This document shows, piece after piece, positions 15,105 through 23,851 of a DNA stretch of 28,510 nucleotides. Made by a program: the position numbers and the translations under genes. The stretch is from Bacteroidales bacterium UBA5548 (GTDB lineage Bacteria; Bacteroidota; Bacteroidia; Bacteroidales; UBA932), in contig DINE01000002.1 in assembly GCA_002425935.1 (NCBI GenBank), positions 7,689 through 36,198 on the forward strand, read 5' to 3'. The notes below the pieces were generated by a model that made no database searches, had not been told where the DNA came from, and saw only the letters and a program-made list of their open reading frames with translations. Each line of letters starts with the position of its first letter. The stretch's first letter is position 1.

Positions 15105-17387
15105 ATGTTTATGAAAAAGTTACCAAAGGCATACAAAATTCTCATCTGGAGCACTGCTGCCGCAATCATTCTGCTAACCCTGTTTTTTATTCTTCTTAAA
15201 CCGGGAAGGTCTGATTCCGAAAGAATTACGCAGATCTCTTCAGACACTGCACTGGCAATACCCACAGATGCCTCTGCTTTTTTTCTTTTTAAGGATATCA
15301 AGACTGCATCAAATAATCTGATGTCGGCTAAGAACCTTTTTTCAGAGGTAACATTTTCTGATTCACCTCTCCGGCAACTTACAGATAAACTATACTCACT
15401 TTCAGGTGCTGAGAGTCTCTCCAATGTGGCTGATCACGGATGCGCCTTATCACTTCACTACTCTTCAAAGGACGAGGTATCGCCGCTGTTAGTATTGAAA
15501 TTATCTCCCTCTGAGCTCTCCTATATCAATAATTCGATTAAAGACGGAGTGAGATCATCACGCCAGTTTAACGGAATTCAGATTAACAGATGGAACGAGG
15601 TTGAATATGCCGCCACTGGAAACTTTTTCGTTGCTTCCCCCTCTTCAATAATACTTGAATCGTCGCTCAGACATATTCTCTCCGGATCATCAATTTTGGA
15701 TAATGAACAACTGAGAGAGCTTATATCAGCAACACTCCTGCGGGAGGCAATGCTCTTTATCAACCATTCACAAAGCGGAAAGCTATTCTCTGCATTTGCG
15801 CAAAGAAGGTATCTTAAATATTCTGACTTTGTTTCCGGCTTTACATCGTGGAGTGCTCTGGAGATCTATTCGCAAGGCAATAAGATTATTTTCAGAGGAG
15901 GGCTGATAAGCAGCAAAGGCCCTGCAAACTATGCAGAGGTAATCAGAGGCAGCAGAGGTGCCGTATCGGATATATCCAAGGTAGTTCCTTTTAACACTTT
16001 TTCTCTCTTAACAGTCTCTGTCCGGGATTTTAACCTATTTGTGAAAAAATACGGAGAGTACGGAGATTTTCACAGAAAAGCCAATCCGGAAGTTGTTGCA
16101 AAGGCATTAAAGTGGTTTGATTCCATTGATGCCCTTGAAGTGGGTGCAGCTTTGATTCCGTTTGGATCTGTAAATGAAAATGTTGTAATAATCAGAAGAG
16201 AGAAGCCTGCGTTCGGCTTTATTCGTAAATGGCTATTCCATGAAAAGGAGCCGGTCCTATTGCCATTTCAGGAAAGAGGATTGGTACGTTCACTTTTCGG
16301 AGATATGTTTTCAGACGAAGAAGAGAGTTTTAGTATTAGTCTTGATGAGTATTTAATAATTGGGAAGAGAGAGCTTCTCGATGAAATTTTCTTAAAAAAC
16401 AGAGACCGGTTCACTTTTGACCAATATCTCTCTCAAACGAGGGCATACAATTTGCTTGACAGAAACTCCGGTGCAGTAACTCTGATAGTAAACGGGTCGG
16501 AGCAACCGGACTCTCTTATTAAATTTTTCAGAAACGGGTCAAATCTTAAGAGGGTTACAAAATCTTTAAATGTGATGATTGGAGCAATTCAGATCAAACC
16601 AGACAAAAGTGGTAATCCGGTTTATGATATCTTCTTTTACGGAGATTCCCTGAAAGAGCTTCCAAAACCCGGCAAAACCGTAAGTGAAACACCGGCAGGA
16701 TGGGAGAGGGATACTGTTGTAAGGGTCCCTGCAGGGCCGTTTGAAGTTATTAACTTTAACAACGGAGAGAAAGAGTACATCGAACAGCTGCCAAATTACT
16801 GGCTAAGATTGTCGGATAAAAACATGAAAGGGATATGGGCTGTACCTTTCCAGGTGCCGTTAAGAGGATATGTTGAGCAGGTTGACTATTACCGGAACGG
16901 GAAACTGCAGATGCTTTTTGCAGGGGGAAACAGAGTCTTCATGCTGGACAGAAGCGGCAGGTTTGTATCTCCGTACCCACTCAGTACTGACTCCCTTATA
17001 ATGCTTGGACCAAAGGTTTACAACATTAAGAGTGATGGAGAGTTTGCGATAATGTTGCTACACACCGACAACGCCCTGAGGTTGTATAATAAAAACTGTA
17101 AACCATATCCGGCGTGGAGCGATATTAAGCTGCCGGAGACGATAAGAGAGTTCCCGGAACTGAAAGAGTTCGGAGGAAACAAATACTGGATTCTGAGAAC
17201 ATCGTTGAGAACAATGATCTACTCAATAAACGGAAACCCCGTAACTGACCCTAAAGAGAAAAACCGGCTTAAACCCGACTCTCCGGTAATTCCTCTTGAA
17301 GGTAGTAATGTTATGGTGCAGACACTACAGGGTAAAAATATTTCACTAAACCTTGAGACGGGAGAGATAAAGAGAATTAAAAAGTAA
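15105..17387 (+). CDS. Large membrane-anchored protein of unknown function (DUF3352-like)
   Basis: A 760-residue protein (758 if the second ATG at 15111, MKKLPKAY, is used). A basic N-terminus and one hydrophobic segment (about residues 12-32) indicate a signal anchor, with the bulk outside the cytoplasm. Residues 45-530 contain repeated patterns resembling DUF3352-type proteins (AIPTDASAFFLFKD; later FNTFSLLTVSV). Residues about 560-755 are rich in short strands with repeated xxVFMLDRSGRFV-like and ALRLYNKNCKPY-like segments, suggesting a small beta-propeller or PQQ/WD-like region. I do not know a function and see no enzymatic motif. It follows recQ by 25 bases and overlaps functionally with DUF4834 and the ABC exporter downstream (gaps of 1-2 bases), suggesting an envelope role rather than a DNA-repair one. 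Confidence 0.75.
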   Translation: MFMKKLPKAYKILIWSTAAAIILLTLFFILLKPGRSDSERITQISSDTALAIPTDASAFFLFKDIKTASNNLMSAKNLFSEVTFSDSPLRQLTDKLYSLSGAESLSNVADHGCALSLHYSSKDEVSPLLVLKLSPSELSYINNSIKDGVRSSRQFNGIQINRWNEVEYAATGNFFVASPSSIILESSLRHILSGSSILDNEQLRELISATLLREAMLFINHSQSGKLFSAFAQRRYLKYSDFVSGFTSWSALEIYSQGNKIIFRGGLISSKGPANYAEVIRGSRGAVSDISKVVPFNTFSLLTVSVRDFNLFVKKYGEYGDFHRKANPEVVAKALKWFDSIDALEVGAALIPFGSVNENVVIIRREKPAFGFIRKWLFHEKEPVLLPFQERGLVRSLFGDMFSDEEESFSISLDEYLIIGKRELLDEIFLKNRDRFTFDQYLSQTRAYNLLDRNSGAVTLIVNGSEQPDSLIKFFRNGSNLKRVTKSLNVMIGAIQIKPDKSGNPVYDIFFYGDSLKELPKPGKTVSETPAGWERDTVVRVPAGPFEVINFNNGEKEYIEQLPNYWLRLSDKNMKGIWAVPFQVPLRGYVEQVDYYRNGKLQMLFAGGNRVFMLDRSGRFVSPYPLSTDSLIMLGPKVYNIKSDGEFAIMLLHTDNALRLYNKNCKPYPAWSDIKLPETIREFPELKEFGGNKYWILRTSLRTMIYSINGNPVTDPKEKNRLKPDSPVIPLEGSNVMVQTLQGKNISLNLETGEIKRIKK

Positions 17388-17388
17388 G

Positions 17389-17634
17389 ATGGAAGGTTTT
17401 ATTACATTTGTTCTGGTATTTGTTCTTGTTATTTGGGCAATAGCCAGATTTGCACCACTGCTCCTGGCCTGGTGGCTTAAAAGAAAGTTCCGGGATCTTG
17501 CGTCACGTCAACAGCAATACAATAGTGACAACACCTCAAAAGAGGGAGATATCATAATAGAGAAAGAGAAGAGAGAGCCCAAGGTGGTTGACAAAAGTGT
17601 TGGTGAGTATGTTGATTTTGAAGAGACTAATTAA
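17389..17634 (+). CDS. DUF4834 family small membrane protein
   Basis: An 81-residue protein with one hydrophobic N-terminal segment (about residues 4-32, ITFVLVFVLVIWAIARFAP then LLLAWWL), a basic stop-transfer (KRKFRD) and a charged, probably disordered tail containing KEGDIIIEKEK and YVDFEE. This pattern matches the small DUF4834 family of Bacteroidetes. The topology is likely N-out with the tail in the cytoplasm, judged by the positive residues after the segment. It is separated by 1 base from the gene upstream and by 2 bases from the ABC exporter downstream, so it is translated in step with both. The function is unknown. It could be an accessory subunit of the upstream membrane protein or of the exporter. 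Confidence 0.75.
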   Translation: MEGFITFVLVFVLVIWAIARFAPLLLAWWLKRKFRDLASRQQQYNSDNTSKEGDIIIEKEKREPKVVDKSVGEYVDFEETN

Positions 17635-17636
17635 TT

Positions 17637-19463
17637 ATGAAGACGTTTTTAAGACTACTTGTATTTGCAAAACCATTTGGTAAATACTGGCCAAAATATC
17701 TGCTAATCTCAATTTTTTCGGTCTTTTTTGGCATCGCTAATCTAGCCTTGATTGCGCCACTGCTTGAGGTGTTGTTCGATGCAGAATCGATTGACCTTTC
17801 TGTTGCTTTACCGCAATTTTCTTTGTCGGCCGACTATTTCAAATCTCTTTTCCAGCACTATCTGGTAGGTTTTATTAAGAGTCACGGGCCACTTGCAGCG
17901 TTAGTTTATGTTTGTGTTATTCTGATAATAACATCTTTGCTGTCAAACTCTATGAGGTATCTCTCGCAGAGAATTCTCGTTAGCATGAGAACAAACATAA
18001 TGAGAAATATAAGAAGAGAGCTCTTTAATAAAATAACAAAGCTGCATATCGGATTTTACAGCAAAAACAGAAAAGGCGATATTCTCTCAAGCATTTCAAA
18101 TGATGTGACAGAGGTTCAGAACGGTGTTGCCAACAGCTTTCACATTCTGTTCAGAGACCCCATTCTTATCGTAGGATTTCTGTTTATGCTCTTCTATATG
18201 TCTCCGCAATTAACAGCCGTTACCTTGGTAGCATTGCCTGTCTCTGTTCTGATAATCGGAAGAATTAGCAGAAAGTTAAAGAGAGGTGCCTCCGAGACCC
18301 AAGGTATGATGGGGCGCATAGTTAGCCACTTTGAGGAGGCAATTTCGGGAGCAAGGATAATCAAAGCGTTCAATGCTCAGAAATATGTAAACGAGGGGTT
18401 TGGAAAGAGCAACGAACTACACAGGCAAGCCAGTAAAAGAATGTTCAATCGTCAGGAGCTTGCATCTCCCCTTTCGGAATTTTTGGGCATATCTGTTGCG
18501 GCAATTGTTCTCTTTTACGGAGGCTATCTTCAGATGAGAGGGCAGCTAGGAATGGCTTGGTCGGAATTTGTGGTTTACATTATGTTTTACTGGAGAGTAC
18601 TGGAGCCTCTTAAGGCAATATCTAATGCATTCACAAGTCTTCAGAGAGGACTCGCTTCGGGCGAGAGGCTTTTTGCAATTCTGGATGTAGAGACTGTAAT
18701 CAAAAAGAGTCCTGACGCAGTGCCCATTAAGGAGTTCAAAGAGTCAATTGAGTTCAGGGATGTATCATTCAGATATGCAAATGAACCTGTGCTAAAAAAT
18801 ATAAACCTCAAAATAGAGCGGGGTAAGACAGTAGCTCTGGTTGGACCTTCAGGTGCCGGTAAAAGCACAATTGCCGACCTTATCCCAAGATTTTATGATG
18901 TAACAGAAGGTTCAATACTAATAGACGGTAAGGATATCAGAGAGTATGAACCAAAGGATCTTATCTCTCTTATGGGTATTGTTACTCAAGAGGCAATACT
19001 GTTTAATGATACTGTATTCAACAATATAGCATTTGGAATGAAAGAGGTTAGCAGAGAGGCGGTCTTGAAAGCTGCCGAAATTGCAAACGCTCATGAATTT
19101 ATAGTTAATCTTGAAAAAGGATATGACACCAATATCGGCGACAGGGGAGCTAACCTGTCAGGAGGGCAGAGGCAGCGTCTTGCAATAGCCAGAGCCGTTC
19201 TCAAAAATCCTCCGATACTTATACTAGACGAAGCCACATCTGCACTTGATACCGAAAGCGAGAAACTTGTTCAGGAGGCACTTACGAACCTGATGAAAAA
19301 CAGAACATCGATTGTAATCGCCCACAGGCTCTCAACAATTCAGCACGCCGACGAGATAGTTGTTCTTAAAGAGGGAGCTATAGCTGAGAGAGGGATGCAC
19401 AAAGAGCTTATAGAGAGAAAAGGGCTCTATTCACACCTGTGTCAGTTGCAAACATTCTCATAA
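17637..19463 (+). CDS. ABC exporter, fused permease and ATPase (MsbA-like)
   Basis: A 608-residue half-transporter with an N-terminal membrane domain (six hydrophobic segments within about residues 15-325) and a C-terminal nucleotide-binding domain. The Walker A motif GPSGAGKS is near 403-410, the Q-loop in GIVTQEAILFN, the signature LSGGQRQR near 507, Walker B ILILDEATSALD near 527-538, and the H-loop in IVIAHRLSTI. It should act as a homodimer that exports a lipid or amphipathic substrate; lipid A core flipping (MsbA) is the closest described role. The specific substrate cannot be told from sequence, because Bacteroidetes encode several paralogues. It lies between DUF4834 and an acyl-CoA synthetase (14-base gap). 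Confidence 0.92.
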   Translation: MKTFLRLLVFAKPFGKYWPKYLLISIFSVFFGIANLALIAPLLEVLFDAESIDLSVALPQFSLSADYFKSLFQHYLVGFIKSHGPLAALVYVCVILIITSLLSNSMRYLSQRILVSMRTNIMRNIRRELFNKITKLHIGFYSKNRKGDILSSISNDVTEVQNGVANSFHILFRDPILIVGFLFMLFYMSPQLTAVTLVALPVSVLIIGRISRKLKRGASETQGMMGRIVSHFEEAISGARIIKAFNAQKYVNEGFGKSNELHRQASKRMFNRQELASPLSEFLGISVAAIVLFYGGYLQMRGQLGMAWSEFVVYIMFYWRVLEPLKAISNAFTSLQRGLASGERLFAILDVETVIKKSPDAVPIKEFKESIEFRDVSFRYANEPVLKNINLKIERGKTVALVGPSGAGKSTIADLIPRFYDVTEGSILIDGKDIREYEPKDLISLMGIVTQEAILFNDTVFNNIAFGMKEVSREAVLKAAEIANAHEFIVNLEKGYDTNIGDRGANLSGGQRQRLAIARAVLKNPPILILDEATSALDTESEKLVQEALTNLMKNRTSIVIAHRLSTIQHADEIVVLKEGAIAERGMHKELIERKGLYSHLCQLQTFS

Positions 19464-19477
19464 CTAACAGATAAATT

Positions 19478-21139
19478 ATGGATAATTCACTAAACCTGTT
19501 ATTGGAAAAGAGCCTCAAAGAGAACTGGGACTACCCGGCCCTCTCCGACTATAAAGGCATCACGCTTAACTACAGGGATGTTGCACGCAGGATAGAAAAG
19601 CTGCATATTGTTTATGAGATATGCGGAGTGAAAAAGGGGGACAAGATTGCTCTCTGTTCAAGAAACCAGGCGAACTGGGGGGTAGTATTTCTTTCCGCTC
19701 TTACATACGGAGCCGTTGCCGTACCAATTTTGCATGAATTCAAACCCGGCAATATTCATCATATTGTTAACCACTCTGAGTCACTTATACTTTTTGCAGG
19801 AGATGCAATGTGGGAGCAGTTGAATGAGGCAGAGATGCCACATTTGCAAGCGGTGATTCTTATGAATGATTTTTCTGTGTTGTATGCTAAAGACCAGAAG
19901 ATAAGAGACACCCGTGACCATTTGAACGAGCTCTTTGGTAAAAGATACCCCAAAAATTTTCGTCCGGAGCACATTAAATATCACGAAGACTCTCCTGAAG
20001 AGCTCTCTATGATAAATTACACATCTGGAACTACAGGTTTTTCAAAAGGGGTGATGATTCCCTACAGGGCACTAAGATCTAATGTAGATTTCGCAAAGCT
20101 TGTACAGCCTCACCTGAACAACACTTCAAATGTTGTGGCCATGCTTCCGACTGCTCATATGTATGGAATGATGTTTGAGTTCCTGTTTGAGATGACAGTT
20201 GGGGCACATGTGCACTTCCTGACAAGGATTCCAAGTCCCAAAATAATAATGGATGCTTTTGCAGAGATCAAACCCGATATAGTAGTATCTGTCCCTCTTA
20301 TAATTGAGAAGATATATAAAAAGAAATTGCAGCCGATACTTAACAAAACTTCAATCAGGGTATTACTTAGGTTGCCTGTTATAGATCAAAAGATACAGAG
20401 AAAAATAAAGAGTGAGCTTGTTAAAACATTCGGAGGTCGATTCTACGAAGTAATTATAGGTGGTGCAGCATTTAACAAAGAGGCAGAAGCGTTCTTCAGA
20501 AAGATTGGATTTCCATTTACAGTTGGCTACGGTATGACCGAGTGTGCTCCAATTATTACATATGCTCCGTGGAATAATACACGTCTATACTCTTGCGGAA
20601 AGGCAGCTCCGGGAATGGAGATAATGATAGATTCCGACGACCCTCAAAATGTACCGGGCGAGATACTATGCAAAGGGGCCAATGTGATGCTTGGTTACTA
20701 CAAGAATCAGGAGGCTACTGAAGCAGTTCTGCAGAGAGATGGCTGGTTGAGAACAGGGGATATGGGAGTTATCGATAAGGAGGGATACCTCTATATCAGA
20801 GGGAGGTCAAAGAGCATGATTTTGGGACCTTCAGGACAAAATATCTACCCCGAAGAGATTGAGAGTATTCTGAATAATATGCCTTATGTTGTTGAATCAC
20901 TTGTTATTGAAGATGGAGGCTCTTTAACGGCACTGGTATATCCCGATTTTGAACAGGCCGAAACAGACGGACTCTCAGATGCTCAGTTGGAGAAAAAGAT
21001 GGAGGAGCTGAGAGCTTTGGCTAACGAAGAGCTTCCAAACTACTGCAAAATACAGAATATTAAAATATTTCCCGAAGAGTTTGAAAAGACTCCAAAGAGA
21101 AGCATAAAGAGATTTTTATACCAACGTACAGAAGTATAA
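19478..21139 (+). CDS. Long-chain acyl-CoA synthetase (AMP-binding enzyme)
   Basis: An adenylate-forming enzyme of 553 residues that activates a fatty acid with ATP and CoA. Motifs: the phosphate-binding YTSGTTGFSKG near residues 181-191, GYGMTECAP in the core, GWLRTGDMG and YIRGRSKSMI near 423-445, GQNIYPEEIE at the hinge, and a C-terminal lysine in TPKRSIKR. No membrane segment is evident, so it is a cytosolic or peripheral enzyme. The final stop is 1 base from the start of the dCMP deaminase gene. Fatty-acid chain length and whether CoA is the acceptor (rather than ACP) are not resolved by sequence. Placement after the ABC exporter is consistent with recycling or priming of fatty acids for envelope lipids, which is inference. 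Confidence 0.92.
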   Translation: MDNSLNLLLEKSLKENWDYPALSDYKGITLNYRDVARRIEKLHIVYEICGVKKGDKIALCSRNQANWGVVFLSALTYGAVAVPILHEFKPGNIHHIVNHSESLILFAGDAMWEQLNEAEMPHLQAVILMNDFSVLYAKDQKIRDTRDHLNELFGKRYPKNFRPEHIKYHEDSPEELSMINYTSGTTGFSKGVMIPYRALRSNVDFAKLVQPHLNNTSNVVAMLPTAHMYGMMFEFLFEMTVGAHVHFLTRIPSPKIIMDAFAEIKPDIVVSVPLIIEKIYKKKLQPILNKTSIRVLLRLPVIDQKIQRKIKSELVKTFGGRFYEVIIGGAAFNKEAEAFFRKIGFPFTVGYGMTECAPIITYAPWNNTRLYSCGKAAPGMEIMIDSDDPQNVPGEILCKGANVMLGYYKNQEATEAVLQRDGWLRTGDMGVIDKEGYLYIRGRSKSMILGPSGQNIYPEEIESILNNMPYVVESLVIEDGGSLTALVYPDFEQAETDGLSDAQLEKKMEELRALANEELPNYCKIQNIKIFPEEFEKTPKRSIKRFLYQRTEV

Positions 21140-21140
21140 T

Positions 21141-21560
21141 ATGGAAGATAAACAAAAGCAATTTGACACGAGCTACCTGGATATGGCAGAGGTGTGGTCA
21201 AAAAATTCGTACTGTAAAAGAAGACAGGTAGGTGCTCTTTTAGTAAAAGACAAAATGATAATTTCTGATGGATACAATGGAACTCCGGCAGGGTTTGAGA
21301 ATGTCTGCGAAGATGAAGAGGGTAAAACTAAACAGTATGTTCTTCATGCAGAGGCAAATGCAATAACTAAAGTTGCCAAATCGGGAAATAACAGTCTTGG
21401 GGCAACAATGTATGTTACAACAGCACCATGTCTGGAGTGCTCAAAGCTTATAATTCAGGCAGGTATTAAGAGGCTTGTTTACAGAAACAGTTACAGGATT
21501 ACCGACGGGGTAGACCTGCTTGTAAGAGCCGGTATAGAGGTAGTCTATCTAAACGAATAA
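21141..21560 (+). CDS. dCMP deaminase (zinc-dependent cytidylate deaminase)
   Basis: A 139-residue protein of the CMP/dCMP deaminase fold. It deaminates dCMP to dUMP, feeding thymidylate synthesis. Zinc ligands and catalytic base are visible as His69-Ala-Glu71 (VLHAEANAI) and Cys97/Cys100 (PCLECSK). The family-typical SKNSYCKRRQVGALLVKD lies near the N-terminus and NGTPAGFENVCED at 46-58 forms the substrate loop. A ComEB-type competence role is not suggested because no com genes are nearby. It follows the synthetase by 1 base and precedes the S41 protease by 7 bases, an adjacency common in Bacteroidales. Confidence 0.92.
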   Translation: MEDKQKQFDTSYLDMAEVWSKNSYCKRRQVGALLVKDKMIISDGYNGTPAGFENVCEDEEGKTKQYVLHAEANAITKVAKSGNNSLGATMYVTTAPCLECSKLIIQAGIKRLVYRNSYRITDGVDLLVRAGIEVVYLNE

Positions 21561-21567
21561 TTTACAT

Positions 21568-23157
21568 ATGAGTTTTATAACAAAAAGGTTCAGAGAGAAC
21601 CCATGGCCTCTTATTATTATAATCTTCCTTTTGGGAGCAGTATCTTACAAATATGTATCTGCATACTTAGAAGGGAGAGAACTTAAAATAAGAGACAGCA
21701 AATGGGATAAGCTGATGCTGGTACTCTCACAGGTTGATAAAAACTATGTCGATGACATTAACTATAAAGAGTTAACCGAACAATCAATACCCTATATTCT
21801 CGAAAAACTTGATCCCCACTCAATATATCTTGCACCTGAGGAGCTTAAAAGTGCAGACGAACAACTTCAGGGCAATTTTGACGGCATAGGCATTCAGTTT
21901 AATGTGCCCAATGATACTGCGGTTGTCATTAATGTGATTCCCGGCGGCCCTTCGGAAAGGGCTGGTATATTGTCTGGAGACAGACTTGTAAAGGTAAATG
22001 ACGAGGTTGTTGCAGGTGTAAAGATGAATCAGGATTCTCTTGTAAGAAGACTAAGAGGTAAATCAGGGACAAATGTCAGAGTAGGAGTAAAAAGATACGG
22101 TGTAAAAGATCTTGTGAGCTTTGACATTAAAAGAGATAAAATCCCAGTAAAGAGTGTTGATGTTTCATATATGATAAACGACACCTTAGGGTATATTAAG
22201 TTGTCGAAATTCACCAGAACAAGTCACTCCGAGTTTATGGAATCTGTTACCAAGCTTAGAAAAGAGGGAATGAAATCTCTTATTTTCGACCTCAGAGGAA
22301 ACTCAGGTGGTTATCTTGACCAGGCACTGTTACTATCCAATGAGTTCTTAAATAAAGGAGATCTGATAGTTTATATGCAAGGAACTCACAGACCAAGACA
22401 GGACTTTCATGCCGATAACTCAGGCAAATGCAGGGATATATCTCTAAAGGTTATCATAGACGAGGGATCAGCATCATCAAGTGAAATATTTGCCGGAGCT
22501 ATACAGGATAACGACCGCGGAGTAATTGTGGGAAGAAGGTCATTTGGTAAGGGTTTGGTACAGGAGCCAATCTATTTTTCAGATAACTCCGGGATAAGGC
22601 TTACTGTAGCCAGATTCTACACACCAACAGGGAGATCAATCCAAAAACCATACGACAAAAACTACAGAGACGATATAATTGAGAGGTATCGCCACGGAGA
22701 GATGTTGAGTGCAGACAGCATACGCAGGAACGATTCACTTCTCTACACAACACCTAAAGGGAAAACTGTATATGGCGGAGGCGGAATTACACCTGATGTT
22801 TTTGTCCCGGTTGACACCTCAGGGATTAACCGCTTTTTTGTCATGGTTTCCAATATGGGCCTTACATTCAGATTCAGTGCAGCTATGGCCGATGAGTACA
22901 GAGGCAGGCTGAATGAGATAAAGAGTATGGCTGATCTGAATAAATTTTTCTCAGGAATAAATTTTGAGCAAAAGTTTCTGAGTTTTGCCAAAACTAATGG
23001 AATTGTTCCTGCAAAAGAAGAGTGGGATGAGAGCAGAGAGCTGATAAATAATCATATAAGGGCGTTTGTGGGCAGATATACTCCGCTTGACGACAACGCT
23101 TTTTATCCGATTTTGCTTGAACTTGACAATATGGTTCAGGCTGCTATTGCGCAATAA
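21568..23157 (+). CDS. S41 carboxy-terminal processing protease (CtpA/Prc type)
   Basis: A 529-residue periplasmic serine protease anchored by an N-terminal hydrophobic segment (about 12-31). A short helical cap precedes the PDZ domain (about 100-185, with IGIQFNV and VIPGGPSERAGILSGDRLV). The S41 core follows, with IFDLRGNSGG (239-248), the nucleophile Ser303 in DEGSASSSEIFAGA and the general base Lys328 in RSFGKGLVQE, 25 residues apart as in Prc and CtpA. YTPTGRSIQKP is also conserved. It should cleave or process exported proteins at hydrophobic C-termini. The last 14 bases overlap the convergent TonB-like gene, with both stop codons inside one palindrome. It closes the seven-gene recQ run; no conventional terminator is seen. 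Confidence 0.95.
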   Translation: MSFITKRFRENPWPLIIIIFLLGAVSYKYVSAYLEGRELKIRDSKWDKLMLVLSQVDKNYVDDINYKELTEQSIPYILEKLDPHSIYLAPEELKSADEQLQGNFDGIGIQFNVPNDTAVVINVIPGGPSERAGILSGDRLVKVNDEVVAGVKMNQDSLVRRLRGKSGTNVRVGVKRYGVKDLVSFDIKRDKIPVKSVDVSYMINDTLGYIKLSKFTRTSHSEFMESVTKLRKEGMKSLIFDLRGNSGGYLDQALLLSNEFLNKGDLIVYMQGTHRPRQDFHADNSGKCRDISLKVIIDEGSASSSEIFAGAIQDNDRGVIVGRRSFGKGLVQEPIYFSDNSGIRLTVARFYTPTGRSIQKPYDKNYRDDIIERYRHGEMLSADSIRRNDSLLYTTPKGKTVYGGGGITPDVFVPVDTSGINRFFVMVSNMGLTFRFSAAMADEYRGRLNEIKSMADLNKFFSGINFEQKFLSFAKTNGIVPAKEEWDESRELINNHIRAFVGRYTPLDDNAFYPILLELDNMVQAAIAQ

Positions 23158-23851
23158 ATCTGTAAACAATTTCTCCGGTTTGTCTTTCCGGGGCAGTAGA
23201 AGAGGCGGTAAATCTTGAAGATTTTGCCGCCCTTATTGCATACTCCTGGAGACACTTATCAGGTGATGACTGATCCGGTTTAACCATTGCGGCAATAACA
23301 TATCCTCTCCTGTTTACCACTATAGTAACATTAACGTCGCCTCCTCCTACGCATTTATATACCGGAATAGGCAGGCTCATAGCCTTTCTCCCCTCCAGTG
23401 TGTAAGAGATAACTGATGGTCCTTTATATGTCTCAGACTTTGATGGTTCGCTCTTAACAGGGTCAGGAACATTATCTGTTCCGGTATTGGCCTGTGCTTC
23501 GCGTTTTGCGGCATCAAGCTTCTCCTGCAATCGTTTGGCTTCGTTGTAAACCTGACTGGGATCCCTGAAGCGATCATCCCTCAGATTCTCTCTGCGTGTT
23601 GAAGCATCTACCACTACATTTCTCACCGCAGGCCTACCTGCTATCAGGTCGTCAAGCTCTTTGCTAACCTCCTCTTTAAGCTGTTCGCGCCTTGCAATCT
23701 CTTCTAACAGCTCCTCTTTTGTAAAATCAAGGATGAAAGAGGTCTCCTCTTTTAAAAGATAATTAATACGGGAGGCAAGCAGAATAATCAACAGCAACAA
23801 ATGGAATGCTACTGTCAGATATAAACCCGCATTATTATCTCTTTTGAACAT
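23144..23851 (-). CDS. TonB-like membrane-anchored periplasmic protein
   Basis: A 235-residue protein with a single N-terminal membrane segment (about residues 9-29), a charged region predicted to be coiled coil (45-70 and 98-120, Glu/Lys/Arg rich), a hydrophilic linker (121-148), and a C-terminal domain (about 155-235) shaped like TonB-C: KCVGGGDVNVTIVVNRRGYV then a helix and a final strand GEIVYRF. Two cysteines (167 and 200) could form a disulfide. The proline-rich spacer and genuine TonB box contacts of classical TonB are absent, and no exbB/exbD is nearby, so energy transduction is uncertain. The start codon overlaps the udk stop by 1 base, so it is translationally coupled. Its 3' end overlaps the convergent S41 gene by 14 bases. 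Confidence 0.72.
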   Translation of the reverse strand: MFKRDNNAGLYLTVAFHLLLLIILLASRINYLLKEETSFILDFTKEELLEEIARREQLKEEVSKELDDLIAGRPAVRNVVVDASTRRENLRDDRFRDPSQVYNEAKRLQEKLDAAKREAQANTGTDNVPDPVKSEPSKSETYKGPSVISYTLEGRKAMSLPIPVYKCVGGGDVNVTIVVNRRGYVIAAMVKPDQSSPDKCLQEYAIRAAKSSRFTASSTAPERQTGEIVYRFIAQ

